Origin: Sulfurimicrobium sp963741495
GTDB taxonomy: Bacteria > Pseudomonadota > Gammaproteobacteria > Burkholderiales > Sulfuricellaceae
Direction of reading: 5' to 3'
DNA: 64,000 nucleotides
Assembly (NCBI GenBank): GCA_963741495.1
Contig: CAVUID010000017.1
Coordinates: forward strand, 162,921-226,920
The translations under genes and the position numbers were made by a program. This document shows, piece after piece, positions 38,484-47,300 of the stretch. The notes beneath the pieces are model-generated. The model was not told the origin of the DNA. It did not search any database and saw nothing but the letters and a program-made list of their open reading frames with translations. How positions within the stretch are numbered: position 1 is the stretch's first letter; every line of letters starts with the position of its first letter.

Positions 38484-39188
38484 ATGACAACAATCACAAG
38501 CGCCTTGCAAGCCGTTAAACAACGCATTGAAAGCGCGGCCTTGCAGGCAGGAAAGCTTCCGCAGAACATCCGCCTGCTCGCGGTCAGCAAAACCTTTCCT
38601 GCGGAAGCTGTGCGGGCGGCTTTCCAGGCAGGACAAACCGCCTTTGGCGAGAGTTACATGCAGGAAGCTGTGAGCAAAATTGCCTCCCTCGCCGACCTGC
38701 CGCTGGAATGGCACTTCATTGGTCCCTTGCAGAGCAACAAGACACGTCTGGTAGCGGAACACTTTGACTGGGTGCACAGCGTGGACCGGGCAAAAATCGC
38801 TGATCGCCTTTCTGCCGCCCGGCCCGCGGAACTTCCCCCGTTGCAGGTTTGCCTGGAAGTGAATGTAAGCGGCGAGGCCAGCAAAGCCGGGGTTGCCCCG
38901 CAGGAACTGGAAGCGCTGGCGGCCTATGTAAGCACACTGCCGCACCTGCAACTGCGCGGGCTGATGGCCATTCCCGCAGCAACAGACGACATTGCCTTGC
39001 AAAAACAGCAATTCCGGACCGTGCATGCCTTGCTGGATGAACTGAACCGCAAGAATTTCCAGCTCGACACCCTGTCCATGGGCATGTCGAACGACCTGGA
39101 AGCCGCCATTGCCGAAGGCGCCACCATCGTCAGGGTAGGGTCGGCGATATTTGGCACCCGGAACGCGCACATAAAGCTAGAACCATAG
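38484..39188 (+). CDS. PLP homeostasis protein YggS/PROSC
   Basis: The 234-residue single-domain fold-III protein binds PLP without known catalysis and controls intracellular PLP and amino-acid balance. The PLP lysine is in LLAVSKTFPAEAV, with the HFIGPLQSNKT motif, LEVNVSGEASKAG and the final SMGMSNDLEAAIAEGAT and RVGSAIFG motifs of the family. It is divergent from pilT, the classic yggS-pilT pairing. Confidence 0.94.
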   Translation: MTTITSALQAVKQRIESAALQAGKLPQNIRLLAVSKTFPAEAVRAAFQAGQTAFGESYMQEAVSKIASLADLPLEWHFIGPLQSNKTRLVAEHFDWVHSVDRAKIADRLSAARPAELPPLQVCLEVNVSGEASKAGVAPQELEALAAYVSTLPHLQLRGLMAIPAATDDIALQKQQFRTVHALLDELNRKNFQLDTLSMGMSNDLEAAIAEGATIVRVGSAIFGTRNAHIKLEP

Positions 39189-39240
39189 CCAGCGCCACCA
39201 CTATAATAGTTCCTTCATTGCCATAACCGCCAAACCCGCC

Positions 39241-40683
39241 ATGTCAGACAGCAACCAAAACGCCCCGCACGAAAGCGTTCAGGAAAGCCTGAAGCGCGTG
39301 GTCGAGCTTTTGCACAAGCACGAGCTGGTGGAGTCGCTGGTCAACAAGCAGGACATGCCGCGCCACGATCTGGTGCAGCAACTGGTGCACAAGCAGAACC
39401 TGGCGGAATTGCAGAACGCCCTGGACACGCTGCATCCAGCCGACGTCGCCTATATCCTCGAAGCCCTGCCGCTCGATCAGCGACTGGTGGTCTGGGAACT
39501 GGTGCGTGCAGACCGCGACGGTGACATCCTGCTGGAAGTGTCAGACGCGGTTCGCGAATCGCTCATTGCCACCATGGATACGGCCGAGCTGCGGGCTGCG
39601 GCGGAACAGCTGGACACCGACGAGATCGCCGACCTGGCTGCCGACCTGCCGCGCGAGGTAATCGAAGAGCTGTTCAAGTCGCTGGACAAGGAAGAACAGG
39701 CTCAACTGCAATCCGCCCTGTCCTACTCGGAAGGCACCGTGGGTGCGCTGATGGATTTCGACATGGTCACCATACGCGAAGACATCAGCCTGGAGCAGGT
39801 GCTGGCAGATTTGCGCAAACTTGGCGAGCTGCCCAGCCATACCGACAAACTGTTCGTCGTGGACAGCAAGGAAAAGCTGCGTGGCGTCCTCCCCCTGAAA
39901 CGTCTTTTGCTGCACAACCCGGAAGAACTGGTCAATACAGTCATGTCGGACGACCCGGTGGTCTTCAACGGCAACGACAAGGCCAGCGATGCGGCCTCCG
40001 CCTTCGAGCGCTACGATCTGGTGACAGCGCCTGTCGTGAATTCCTACAACAAACTGGTGGGACGTCTGACCGTTGACGAGGTGATGGACTTCATCCGCGA
40101 CGAGGCGGAGGGCGACGTGCTCGCCATGGCCGGTTTGCGCGAGGAGGAAGACATGTTCGCCTCGGTATGGAAATCCATGCAAAACCGCTGGACCTGGCTG
40201 GCGATCAATCTGGTGACCGCCTTTATCGCCTCGCGGGTGATCGGCGTATTCGAAGGCTCGATCGAGAAAATAGTCGCTCTCGCGGCGCTGATGCCCATCG
40301 TCGCCGGCATAGGCGGAAACTCCGGCAACCAGACCATCACCATGATCGTGCGCGGCCTGGCGCTGGGACAAATCCACCCCAGCAGCATGCGTAAACTGTT
40401 TATCAAGGAAATTGGCGTCGGCCTGGTCAACGGCCTGATCTGGGGTTCCATTCTTGGCCTGCTGGCCTACGCCCTGTACAACAATGCGGCACTGGGCGCG
40501 GTCATGACTGGCGCCATGATTCTCAACCTGCTGCTGGCGGCCTGCATGGGTGTTTTTATTCCCCTGGCGATGCACAAATTCGGGCGCGACCCCGCTGTGG
40601 GGTCGAGTGTGCTGATTACCGCCGTCACCGATAGCGGGGGGTTCTTTATTTTTCTCGGCCTCGCCACCATATTCCTGTTGTAG
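39241..40683 (+). CDS. mgtE: Magnesium transporter MgtE
   Basis: MgtE is a Mg2+-gated homodimeric channel. The 480-residue protein has the N domain (helical, MgtE_N; ADVAYILEALPLDQRL), two CBS domains (about 160-290) and five transmembrane helices from about residue 320, with the pore-lining MPIVAGIGGNSGNQT signature. The order and length match characterised MgtE proteins. Confidence 0.95.
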   Translation: MSDSNQNAPHESVQESLKRVVELLHKHELVESLVNKQDMPRHDLVQQLVHKQNLAELQNALDTLHPADVAYILEALPLDQRLVVWELVRADRDGDILLEVSDAVRESLIATMDTAELRAAAEQLDTDEIADLAADLPREVIEELFKSLDKEEQAQLQSALSYSEGTVGALMDFDMVTIREDISLEQVLADLRKLGELPSHTDKLFVVDSKEKLRGVLPLKRLLLHNPEELVNTVMSDDPVVFNGNDKASDAASAFERYDLVTAPVVNSYNKLVGRLTVDEVMDFIRDEAEGDVLAMAGLREEEDMFASVWKSMQNRWTWLAINLVTAFIASRVIGVFEGSIEKIVALAALMPIVAGIGGNSGNQTITMIVRGLALGQIHPSSMRKLFIKEIGVGLVNGLIWGSILGLLAYALYNNAALGAVMTGAMILNLLLAACMGVFIPLAMHKFGRDPAVGSSVLITAVTDSGGFFIFLGLATIFLL

Positions 40684-40742
40684 TGCGTTTCCGCCTTGAA
40701 GCAATTGAGGCTGAACTTGACTTCTTAAATCAGGAGAACGAA

Positions 40743-40940
40743 ATGAACAAGAATGTTGGCAATATCGACAAGATTCTGCGTATCGTTGCAGGGGTGGCGC
40801 TGATAGGCCTGAGCCTGGCCGGCGTCATTGGCGTTTGGGGCTGGATCGGCGTGGTGCCACTGGTAACCGGCCTGATAGGCTGGTGCCCGGCTTATGCCAT
40901 GCTGGGTATCAAATCCTGTCCGGTATCAGACAAGAAATAA
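40743..40940 (+). CDS. DUF2892 small inner-membrane protein
   Basis: The 65-residue protein has an N-terminal NVGNIDKILRIVAG motif and two membrane helices, ending CPAYAMLGIKSCPV, the usual DUF2892/YgaP C-terminal pattern with conserved cysteines. Family members sometimes occur fused to rhodanese domains and are linked to sulfur handling; the role here is unknown. The start at 40743 has AGGAGAACGAA upstream. A weak CCCCCG/CGGGGG hairpin follows the stop, between two convergent genes. Confidence 0.88.
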   Translation: MNKNVGNIDKILRIVAGVALIGLSLAGVIGVWGWIGVVPLVTGLIGWCPAYAMLGIKSCPVSDKK

Positions 40941-40960
40941 GCCCCCCGGACATTCGGGGG

Positions 40961-41311
40961 TCAGGTTTCATCTGCAGCTTCCAGCGCAAGATTGCACATC
41001 ATTCCGCGAATCGCCTTTTCCATCAGCACCATACCGGTGTGCGGCTGATCGAGACCGGCGTTGAAATAAAGAAATTCGAACACCTCGTCTGCCTGCGCTG
41101 CGGGTGCCAGTACGGTGATGACCTCGCGTTCCACATAGAACGGCGCATTATTGCCGCGTCTGCTGTCGACACCCGCGCCACGCGCATGATGCACAAACCC
41201 GCTGTAAACCCCTTTTTGCTTGCGCAGATCATCCAGCACTTCCTTGCCCTTTCCTGCGGGCAGGAAACAGGTGATGACCTTGAAGGATTGCATCAGGCCG
41301 GCATCACTCAT
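40961..41311 (-). CDS. PII-like signalling protein 1
   Basis: The 116-residue protein has the GlnB-like ferredoxin fold pattern: SFKVITCFLPAGKGKEVLDDL, then a T-loop equivalent GFVHHARGAGVDSRRGNNAP, then VEREVITVLAPAAQADEVFEFLY. The T-loop lacks the Tyr of canonical uridylylated PII, so any control is by ligand binding rather than by GlnD. It is the third gene of a unit with DUF1538 and a second PII-like protein, overlapping the latter by 8 bp. The start is ATG 41311. Confidence 0.72.
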   Translation of the reverse strand: MSDAGLMQSFKVITCFLPAGKGKEVLDDLRKQKGVYSGFVHHARGAGVDSRRGNNAPFYVEREVITVLAPAAQADEVFEFLYFNAGLDQPHTGMVLMEKAIRGMMCNLALEAADET

Positions 41312-41669
41312 GGTCAGCAATCCGGGCAATCAGGTCATGCGGCACATGCGTTGCCATTTTTTCCAGATGGGTCATGTAAATCATGCCCATGCCGGGCGTA
41401 TCGAGCTTGGCAGCAACGAATATCCGTTCGAAAATCCGGTCGGCCTGGTCGGTGGAAGCCACGATATACACCACCTCCTTTTCTGCATTGACCGCCACGC
41501 CGAGCACGCCCAGATGACGCTGGCGCACCCCCGTGCCACGTGCGTAGAAAATCGTCGCGCCCTGCGCCCCCGCCTTCTGGGCTGCCTGCACCACCGTGTC
41601 CGCCACGCCACGCTGCACGATGACGGTAATCAGCACGACATCGGTCAATACAATGATGTCCTCATTCAT
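41304..41669 (-). CDS. PII-like signalling protein 2
   Basis: The 121-residue protein is a second PII-type fold: LTDVVLITVIVQRGVADTVVQAAQKAG, then the T-loop region GATIFYARGTGVRQRHLGVLG, then AEKEVVYIVASTDQADRIFERIF. It differs clearly from its neighbour, so the pair could form separate or mixed trimers. It overlaps the DUF1538 gene stop by four bases (ATGA), suggesting tight stoichiometry with that membrane protein. Confidence 0.75.
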   Translation of the reverse strand: MNEDIIVLTDVVLITVIVQRGVADTVVQAAQKAGAQGATIFYARGTGVRQRHLGVLGVAVNAEKEVVYIVASTDQADRIFERIFVAAKLDTPGMGMIYMTHLEKMATHVPHDLIARIADHE

Positions 41670-43378
41670 CCGTGGTTTATCCTTTCCATAGTCATACGAC
41701 GCCTCTTCACCCGCCAGCGGATCCACAGCCCGGTCAGGAGCACGCTCAGAATCGGCCCGACCGAAGCCATTGCCAGAATGCCGAATCCATCCTGTGCGCC
41801 GACCGCCTTGCCCAATCCCAAGCCCAGGGCCAGAACCAGTGGAACGGTCACCGGGCCGGTGGTTACCCCGGCGCTATCCCAGGCCAGATTGACATATTCT
41901 TCGCTGGAAATCACGGTCAAGGCCAGGGCCAGCAGATAGGCAGGAATGATCAGCAGCACAATCGGAATAGCGAAAATCACTTTCGCCACGCCCAGGGCCA
42001 CGCCCAGGCCGACCCCTGCCGCCACCGCACGAATCAGCAGTTTCTTGGTAAAAGCGCCATCGGTCAGATTCTGCACCGTGACGCCCATGGCATTCAAAGC
42101 CGGCTCCGCCAGCGTGGCACCAAAGCCGAGCAACAGGGCAAACAGCAAGGCAAGGCCGATGCCAACCCAGTAAGGATACAGCGGCGAACCCTGTATGGCC
42201 GGAAAGGTGGCGAAAGCGGCTGGCACCATCCCGCCTGCCTGTCCACCCAGAGGCGTCAGGCCGTAATCCAGGCCAATATTGAAAAGCATCATGCCCAATA
42301 CGGCCAGGGTGATGCCGTAGAGCAGGATTTTGCCTTCCTTCACCGGGCTCTTCAGCCACCAGTGCTGCACCAGCCAGAGGAACAGGGTCAGCGGCAGAAT
42401 GGCGCGCAGCGCAGCAATGATGTCATCAAAGGGGGCGCGCTCATACCAGGCCGGTGCGGCGACAACTTTCGCCGCGCTCTCCAGCACCGGAAAATCGCCC
42501 AACGAAAGCGCCAGGCCAAGCGACATCACCGCGATAGGCGGAAACAGCGAAGCCAGGGTGACAATGCCAAAGCCGGAGAGCGGGTTGTCTTCCTTGCTGG
42601 TGGCGGCAGACACGCCAATGCCGATGGCCAGCACCAGCGGCACCGTCACTGGTCCGGTGGTAATCGCGCCACAGTCCCAGGCCAGCCCGATGATTGGCTC
42701 CAGCCGGCCATCCATGGAAAAAAACAGGGTCATGCTGAGACATGGCACCAGGGTCGCGATAATCAGGGACTTCAGGCGCCAGCCAAAAATGAAACGCAGC
42801 ATGCCCGCCAGAACAGCCAGGCCGACCCCGAAGCCCACTGCCAGCACCAGCAAGTCCGAGCGATCATTGAGCAACAGATGGAGATAAGGTGTTTCATCGC
42901 GGCTCACCAGGCTGCCGGCCGCCCTGAGTGCGCCAATGGCCGGCTCGGCAAGCGTGGCCATGAAACCCAGGACGAAGGCGACACCCAGAACCATCGGCGT
43001 GGAAAACTTGCCCGGCATGGTATAGCCGATATTCTCGCTGAATGGCATGAGGCCACGCTTCACCCCTTCCATAAACAGCATCAGGCCAAAGACCACCGCC
43101 GCCATGCCAAAGGCAATGCTTTCCCAGCCGCTCACCGCCGAATTCAGCACGCCAACCTCAAACAACACCAGAAACGCTGCCAGCGGCACGACTGCCATCA
43201 ACTGCTCAGCAAAACGCACGCCGATATATGGAGCCAGCAGGCGATAAAAATCGCGCAGGCGCAATTTTGTTTTACGCGGAGAAAGCCGGGTATGCGCTAC
43301 AACTGCGTTGTAACTGAGCTTGCGCTGCCGGTGCCGCACTGCGCCGAGATAATCACCGTAACGGAGTTTTTTCGCCAT
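41666..43378 (-). CDS. DUF1538 predicted membrane transporter with internal duplication
   Basis: The 570-residue integral membrane protein has a soluble N-terminus (about 45 residues) and roughly 12 helices. It is two related halves: MATLAEPAIG pairs with ATLAEPALN, and AITTGPVTVPLVLA pairs with GVTTGPVTVPLVLA, about 270 residues apart. The TTGPVTVPLVLA motif is a good candidate pore or substrate segment. Two PII-like proteins overlap its 3' end, and PII proteins are known to gate other transporters (AmtB). The substrate is unknown; the start codon is ATG at 43378. Confidence 0.85.
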   Translation of the reverse strand: MAKKLRYGDYLGAVRHRQRKLSYNAVVAHTRLSPRKTKLRLRDFYRLLAPYIGVRFAEQLMAVVPLAAFLVLFEVGVLNSAVSGWESIAFGMAAVVFGLMLFMEGVKRGLMPFSENIGYTMPGKFSTPMVLGVAFVLGFMATLAEPAIGALRAAGSLVSRDETPYLHLLLNDRSDLLVLAVGFGVGLAVLAGMLRFIFGWRLKSLIIATLVPCLSMTLFFSMDGRLEPIIGLAWDCGAITTGPVTVPLVLAIGIGVSAATSKEDNPLSGFGIVTLASLFPPIAVMSLGLALSLGDFPVLESAAKVVAAPAWYERAPFDDIIAALRAILPLTLFLWLVQHWWLKSPVKEGKILLYGITLAVLGMMLFNIGLDYGLTPLGGQAGGMVPAAFATFPAIQGSPLYPYWVGIGLALLFALLLGFGATLAEPALNAMGVTVQNLTDGAFTKKLLIRAVAAGVGLGVALGVAKVIFAIPIVLLIIPAYLLALALTVISSEEYVNLAWDSAGVTTGPVTVPLVLALGLGLGKAVGAQDGFGILAMASVGPILSVLLTGLWIRWRVKRRRMTMERINHG

Positions 43379-43503
43379 ATGGCCCGATTATAGCCAGAGC
43401 AGGGCGCGAGAGGGGATCGGACTACAAATCAGCTTTCATCCACGAACGAAGGCCGAAAAACAATTCCTGGCAGACTTTCGTTTTGAAAACAGGGGATGCG
43501 AAT

Positions 43504-43938
43504 TCAGCGTGCCTTAGCGGCACCAACTTCGACGGCCCGCTCACTGATAGCCAACTTGTCGAGCACGCCATTAACGTACTTGTAACCATCCGTTCCGCCG
43601 AAGCTCTTGGCCAGTTCGATGGCTTCGTTGATCACCACGCGATAGGGGATTTCCAGGTGGTGCACAAACTCGTAGGTTGCCACCAGCAGGACCGCTCGCT
43701 CGACCGGGCTCAAATCTTCCATGGGCCGGTCCAGGCATGGCTGCAGCTTGCTTTCCAGATTGGTCACATCCTTGATTGCACCACGCAGGATGGCGGAAAA
43801 ATGCGCCCCGTCGATCTTTTCGAACTCTTCGTGCTCGCGCAGCTGGGCTTCAATTGTTTCCATGGAGTCGCCCGTAAGCTGGCGCTGGTAGAGCCCCTGA
43901 ACTGCAAGTTCGCGCGCCTTGCGGCGATTTTTTTTCAT
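43504..43938 (-). CDS. nusB: Transcription antitermination protein NusB
   Basis: NusB with NusE/S10 binds boxA RNA in rRNA antitermination. The 144-residue all-helical protein has the Arg-rich N-terminal KKNRRKARELAVQGLYQ, the YKYVNGVLDKLA helix near the C-terminus and DRPMEDLSPVERAVLL in the middle, all family-typical. It is 11 bp downstream of ribH, the common rib-nusB order. Confidence 0.96.
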   Translation of the reverse strand: MKKNRRKARELAVQGLYQRQLTGDSMETIEAQLREHEEFEKIDGAHFSAILRGAIKDVTNLESKLQPCLDRPMEDLSPVERAVLLVATYEFVHHLEIPYRVVINEAIELAKSFGGTDGYKYVNGVLDKLAISERAVEVGAAKAR

Positions 43939-43949
43939 GTAGAGCCTAT

Positions 43950-44417
43950 TTAAATTTTCTTCAGCAGATTAACCATCTCAACCACTACTCGTGCCGCATC
44001 GGCGCCTTTTTCCGCCATGCGGGCCAGCGCCTGCTCCTCGCTTTCCACAGTCAGGATAACGTTGGCAATGGGGATGCCGCTATCCAGCATGACGCGGGTC
44101 ACGCCACTGCCGGATTCGTTGGCGACCAGCTCGAAATGGTAAGTCTCGCCGCGAATGATCGTTCCAAGCGCCACCAATGCATCGAACTTGCCGCTTGTTG
44201 CCATCTTCTGCAGCGCAAGGGGGATTTCAAGCGCACCGGGCACGCTCGCCAGATAAATATCTTCCTTGGACACGCCCAGCTTGAGCAGTTCGGTCACGCA
44301 AGCACCCAGCAAGCCCTCGCACACGTCAATATTGAAGCGGCTCATGGTGATGCCGATTTTCAGGCCCGCGCCATTCAGGTCGGGATGGCACTCAGGCAAT
44401 TTGTTGGAGATACCCAT
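43950..44417 (-). CDS. ribH: 6,7-dimethyl-8-ribityllumazine synthase
   Basis: RibH condenses a ribityl-uracil with dihydroxybutanone phosphate, the penultimate riboflavin step, and often forms icosahedral shells. The 155-residue protein has ITMSRFNIDVCEGLL, VPGALEIPLALQKM, the catalytic-loop LGTIIRGETYHFELVANES and the C-terminal helix region ALARMAEKGADAARV. It begins 3 bp after the ribBA stop. Confidence 0.97.
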   Translation of the reverse strand: MGISNKLPECHPDLNGAGLKIGITMSRFNIDVCEGLLGACVTELLKLGVSKEDIYLASVPGALEIPLALQKMATSGKFDALVALGTIIRGETYHFELVANESGSGVTRVMLDSGIPIANVILTVESEEQALARMAEKGADAARVVVEMVNLLKKI

Positions 44418-44420
44418 ATA

Positions 44421-45531
44421 TCAGTTTTCCTGTTTCGGTTCGTAATAGCCAGTCACTTCCAGATTGAAACCGGTCATGCTCGGCATCTTGCGCGGCAGCG
44501 AGAGGAGACGCATCTTGGTGACATTGAGGTCGCGCAGAATTTGCGCGCCAATGCCGTAGTTGCGCAAATCCACCTTGGCCGGCGCCTTTGGCTCGCTGCG
44601 CTGGATGCGCGTCAGCAGGTCGGTGGAAGTTTCACCGCCCCGGCGCATCAGCACGATCACGCCCTTGCCGGCATCAGCCACGGCTCGCATCGCCTGATGC
44701 ACGCTGAAAGAATGCTCGAAGCTGGTGGAATCGATGAAATCCATGACCGAAAGCGGCTCATGCACGCGCACCAGCGTTTCTTCGCCCGGTTTGATTTCAC
44801 CTTTCACCAGCGCCAGATGCACCTCGTTGGCGGTCTTGTCGAGATAGGTGATCAAGCGGAACTCACCATAGGCGGTCTGCACCGTTTTCTCCACCACCCG
44901 CTCAACCAGGCTTTCGGTCTGGCTACGGTAGTGGATCAGGTCAGCGATGGTGCCAATCTTGAGATCATGCAGTTTGGCATATTCCAGCAGATCGGGCAGA
45001 CGGGCCATCTCGCCGTCTTCCTTGAGGATTTCGCAAATCACTGCAGCCGGTTCCAGACCGGCCAGTGCAGCCAGATCGCAGCCTGCTTCGGTATGCCCGG
45101 CGCGCACCAGCACGCCGCCGTTCTGCGCCTTGAGCGGAAAAATGTGCCCGGGCTGAACGATATCGTGCACGCTCGCATCCTTCTTCACCGCCGCCAGAAC
45201 AGTCTTGGCACGGTCTGCTGCTGAAATACCGGTGGTCACGCCTTCCGCAGCCTCGATCGAAACCGTGAAGTTGGTGCCCAGCGGAGCCTTGTTGCTCGAT
45301 ACCATGAGCGGCAGATCTGAGCTGACGGCAGCGCGCCTCGGTCAGGGTCAGGCAAATCAGTCCGCGGCCGTGTCTGGCCATGAAATTGATCGCTTCGGGC
45401 GTGACAAATTCAGCCGCCAGCACCAGGTCACCCTCGTTCTCGCGGTCTTCCTCGTCCACCAGGACGACCATCTTGCCGGCCTTGAAGTCGGCGATAATGT
45501 CTTGAATCGGGCTTATGTTCGTACTCATCAT
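44421..45531 (-). CDS. ribBA: DHBP synthase fused to a degenerate GTP cyclohydrolase II domain (frameshifted)
   Basis: The N-terminal RibB domain makes 3,4-dihydroxy-2-butanone 4-phosphate: LVDEEDRENEGDLVLAAE (metal and substrate site) and, after the frame change, TNFTVSIEAAEGVTTGIS, plus RAGHTEAGCDLAALAG. One extra base near 45316-45320 (CTCAGATCTG for CTCGATCTG) splits the gene. The C-terminal RibA-like domain lacks the three zinc cysteines of active GTP cyclohydrolase II (no CDCG-type motif), so it is probably a RibX-type inactive domain. About 370 residues. Confidence 0.9.
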
Positions 45532-46124
45532 GATTCCTTGCTGTAATTCAGCATGCGTTCCAGATAGCGCGCCACCAGGTCGACCTCCAGGTTGACCGGT
45601 TTGCCGGCGCACAGATGTTTGAAATTGGTGGCCTGAATGGTATGGGGAATCAGGTTGATGCTGAAATCCTCCTCCTTCACCCAGTTGACCGTCAGGCTCA
45701 CCCCATTGACCGTAATCGAACCCTTGTGGGCGATATAGCGCGCCAACGCTTTGGGTGCGCGAATCACCAGCTCATGCGACTCGCCCACCGGCGCAAACTT
45801 GATCACCTCACCCACGCCATCCACATGGCCGCTCACCAGATGCCCGCCAAGCCGGTCGGACAGGCGCAGCGCTTTTTCCAGGTTGACCTCGCCGGGCTCG
45901 CCCAGTCCTGCGGTGCAATTCAGCGTTTCACGCGAGACATCGACCTGGTAGCCGGCGTCCGTTTTGGCAATCACTGTCAGGCATACGCCATTGGCGGCAA
46001 TGCTGTCGCCCAGCGCCACATCGCTCATGTCCAGGCCGCCTGCCTCAATACTCAGACGCACGCCTTCCTGCAAAGGTTCGATGACGGTGATTTTCCCCAC
46101 CGCCTGAATGATGCCGGTAAACAT
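45528..46124 (-). CDS. ribE: Riboflavin synthase alpha subunit
   Basis: RibE dismutates two lumazines into riboflavin. The 198-residue protein shows the internal two-fold repeat of the family: MFTGIIQAVGKI at the start, NGVCLTVIAKTD with VSRETLN in the first half, and the paralogous NGVSLTVNWV with LIPHTIQATNF in the second, plus LSDRLGGHLVSGHVDGVG. It overlaps both ribD (TAATG) and ribBA (ATGATGA). Confidence 0.96.
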   Translation of the reverse strand: MFTGIIQAVGKITVIEPLQEGVRLSIEAGGLDMSDVALGDSIAANGVCLTVIAKTDAGYQVDVSRETLNCTAGLGEPGEVNLEKALRLSDRLGGHLVSGHVDGVGEVIKFAPVGESHELVIRAPKALARYIAHKGSITVNGVSLTVNWVKEEDFSINLIPHTIQATNFKHLCAGKPVNLEVDLVARYLERMLNYSKES

Positions 46125-47299
46125 TATGATTTTTCCTTATAAAACTCGCGTAGCGATACATCGCCCCTCTCTCCCCCCGGGAGAGAGTCAGGAGAGAGGG
46201 AAACGGCCTTGGCCGTCAAACGCGCCACGATACGCATATCCTGACCCACCATGCGCAGATCGCGAATAGCCAGTTCCTGGCGCTGATTCATTGCCTCGAT
46301 ATCCGGCAGGCCGAACATGCCGCGTGCCTTGTCGCCGAACAGCATGGGCGCGAGGTAGAACACCAGCTCGTCCACCACGCCCGCCTGCAGCAAAGCGCCA
46401 TTCAGCACCTTGCCCGCCTCGACCGTCACTTCATTGCAGCCACGCTGCCCGAGTTCCTGCATCAAGCGCGCCAGATCGATCTGGCCGTGCTGTGCCGGCA
46501 ACACCAGCACCTCGGCGCCTGCCTCGCGCAACGCCTGGATGCGATCTTCTTCATCGCAACCGGTGGCGATCAGCAGCGGCGCCCCGGAAAGCATTTTTGC
46601 ATCCAGCGGCATGCTCAGATTTGCATCCACCACCACCTTGAGGGGCTGGCGCGAAGTTTCGATATCGCGCACATTGAAAGACGGATCGTCATGCAGCACC
46701 GTGCCGATGCCAGTCAACATGGCACAGGAACGGGCGCGCCAGCGATGCGCATCGCGCCGCGCATCCGGCCCGGTAATCCACTGGCTGACGCCATTGCTGA
46801 GAGCCGTTTTGCCGTCCAGCGTGGCGGCGACTTTCAGTCTCAACCATGGCCGTCCGCGCTGCATGCGCGACACGAAACCGGCATTGAGATCGCCGGCCGC
46901 CTGTTCAAGCAAGCCGCACTCAACCTGGATACCCGCATCGACCATGATTTTCAGGCCCGCACCCGAAACCAGCGGATTGGGGTCCTGCATGGCCACCACC
47001 ACGCGCGCCACCCCGGCCTTGACCAGGGCCTCGGCACAAGGCGGGGTGCGCCCATGGTGACTGCAAGGCTCCAGCGTCACATAGACCGTTGCCCCTCGCG
47101 CTTGCACACCTGCCTGCTGCAGAGCATGAATCTCGGCATGGGGTTCGCCGGCACGCTCGTGCCAACCCTCCCCAACCACAGCGCCCTCGCGCACGATGAC
47201 GCAGCCGACGCGGGGATTGGGCGTAGCCGTATACAGCCCGCGCTCTGCAAGGCGCAACGCCTGCGCCATGAATTCGTGATCAACAGCGGAAAAAATCAA
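46124..47299 (-). CDS. ribD: Bifunctional riboflavin deaminase/reductase RibD with repeat-derived tail
   Basis: RibD performs the deamination and reduction steps after GTP opening. The 391-residue protein has an N-terminal cytidine-deaminase-like domain with HAEIHAL and the zinc cysteines of PCSHHGRTPPC, then a reductase domain (LRLKVAATLDGKTA, LSNGVSQWITGPDARRD). The last ~25 residues (after ARLTAKAV: SLSPDSLPGGERGDV) are encoded by the same 22-bp repeat found between pilT and pilU, so the natural end has been extended before overlapping ribE. Confidence 0.94.
   Translation of the reverse strand: MIFSAVDHEFMAQALRLAERGLYTATPNPRVGCVIVREGAVVGEGWHERAGEPHAEIHALQQAGVQARGATVYVTLEPCSHHGRTPPCAEALVKAGVARVVVAMQDPNPLVSGAGLKIMVDAGIQVECGLLEQAAGDLNAGFVSRMQRGRPWLRLKVAATLDGKTALSNGVSQWITGPDARRDAHRWRARSCAMLTGIGTVLHDDPSFNVRDIETSRQPLKVVVDANLSMPLDAKMLSGAPLLIATGCDEEDRIQALREAGAEVLVLPAQHGQIDLARLMQELGQRGCNEVTVEAGKVLNGALLQAGVVDELVFYLAPMLFGDKARGMFGLPDIEAMNQRQELAIRDLRMVGQDMRIVARLTAKAVSLSPDSLPGGERGDVSLREFYKEKS
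46164..46200. repeat. CCCTCTCTCC repeat inside the 3' end of ribD
   Basis: 46179-46200 is the exact complement of the 22 bp at 37317-37338. Together with the preceding CCCCTCTCTCCCCCC (46164-46178) it forms a hairpin. The reading frame of ribD passes through it. Confidence 0.85.
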
Positions 47300-47300
47300 C

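Noticed and set aside
41672..43393. 573-codon plus-strand frame
   Set aside because: Antisense to the DUF1538 gene; low-complexity Gln/His/Arg composition with no domain pattern.
44418..45700. Possible FMN riboswitch in the riboflavin operon
   Set aside because: The rib genes overlap or abut each other with no leader long enough to hold the element, and no RFN-type conserved boxes were seen.
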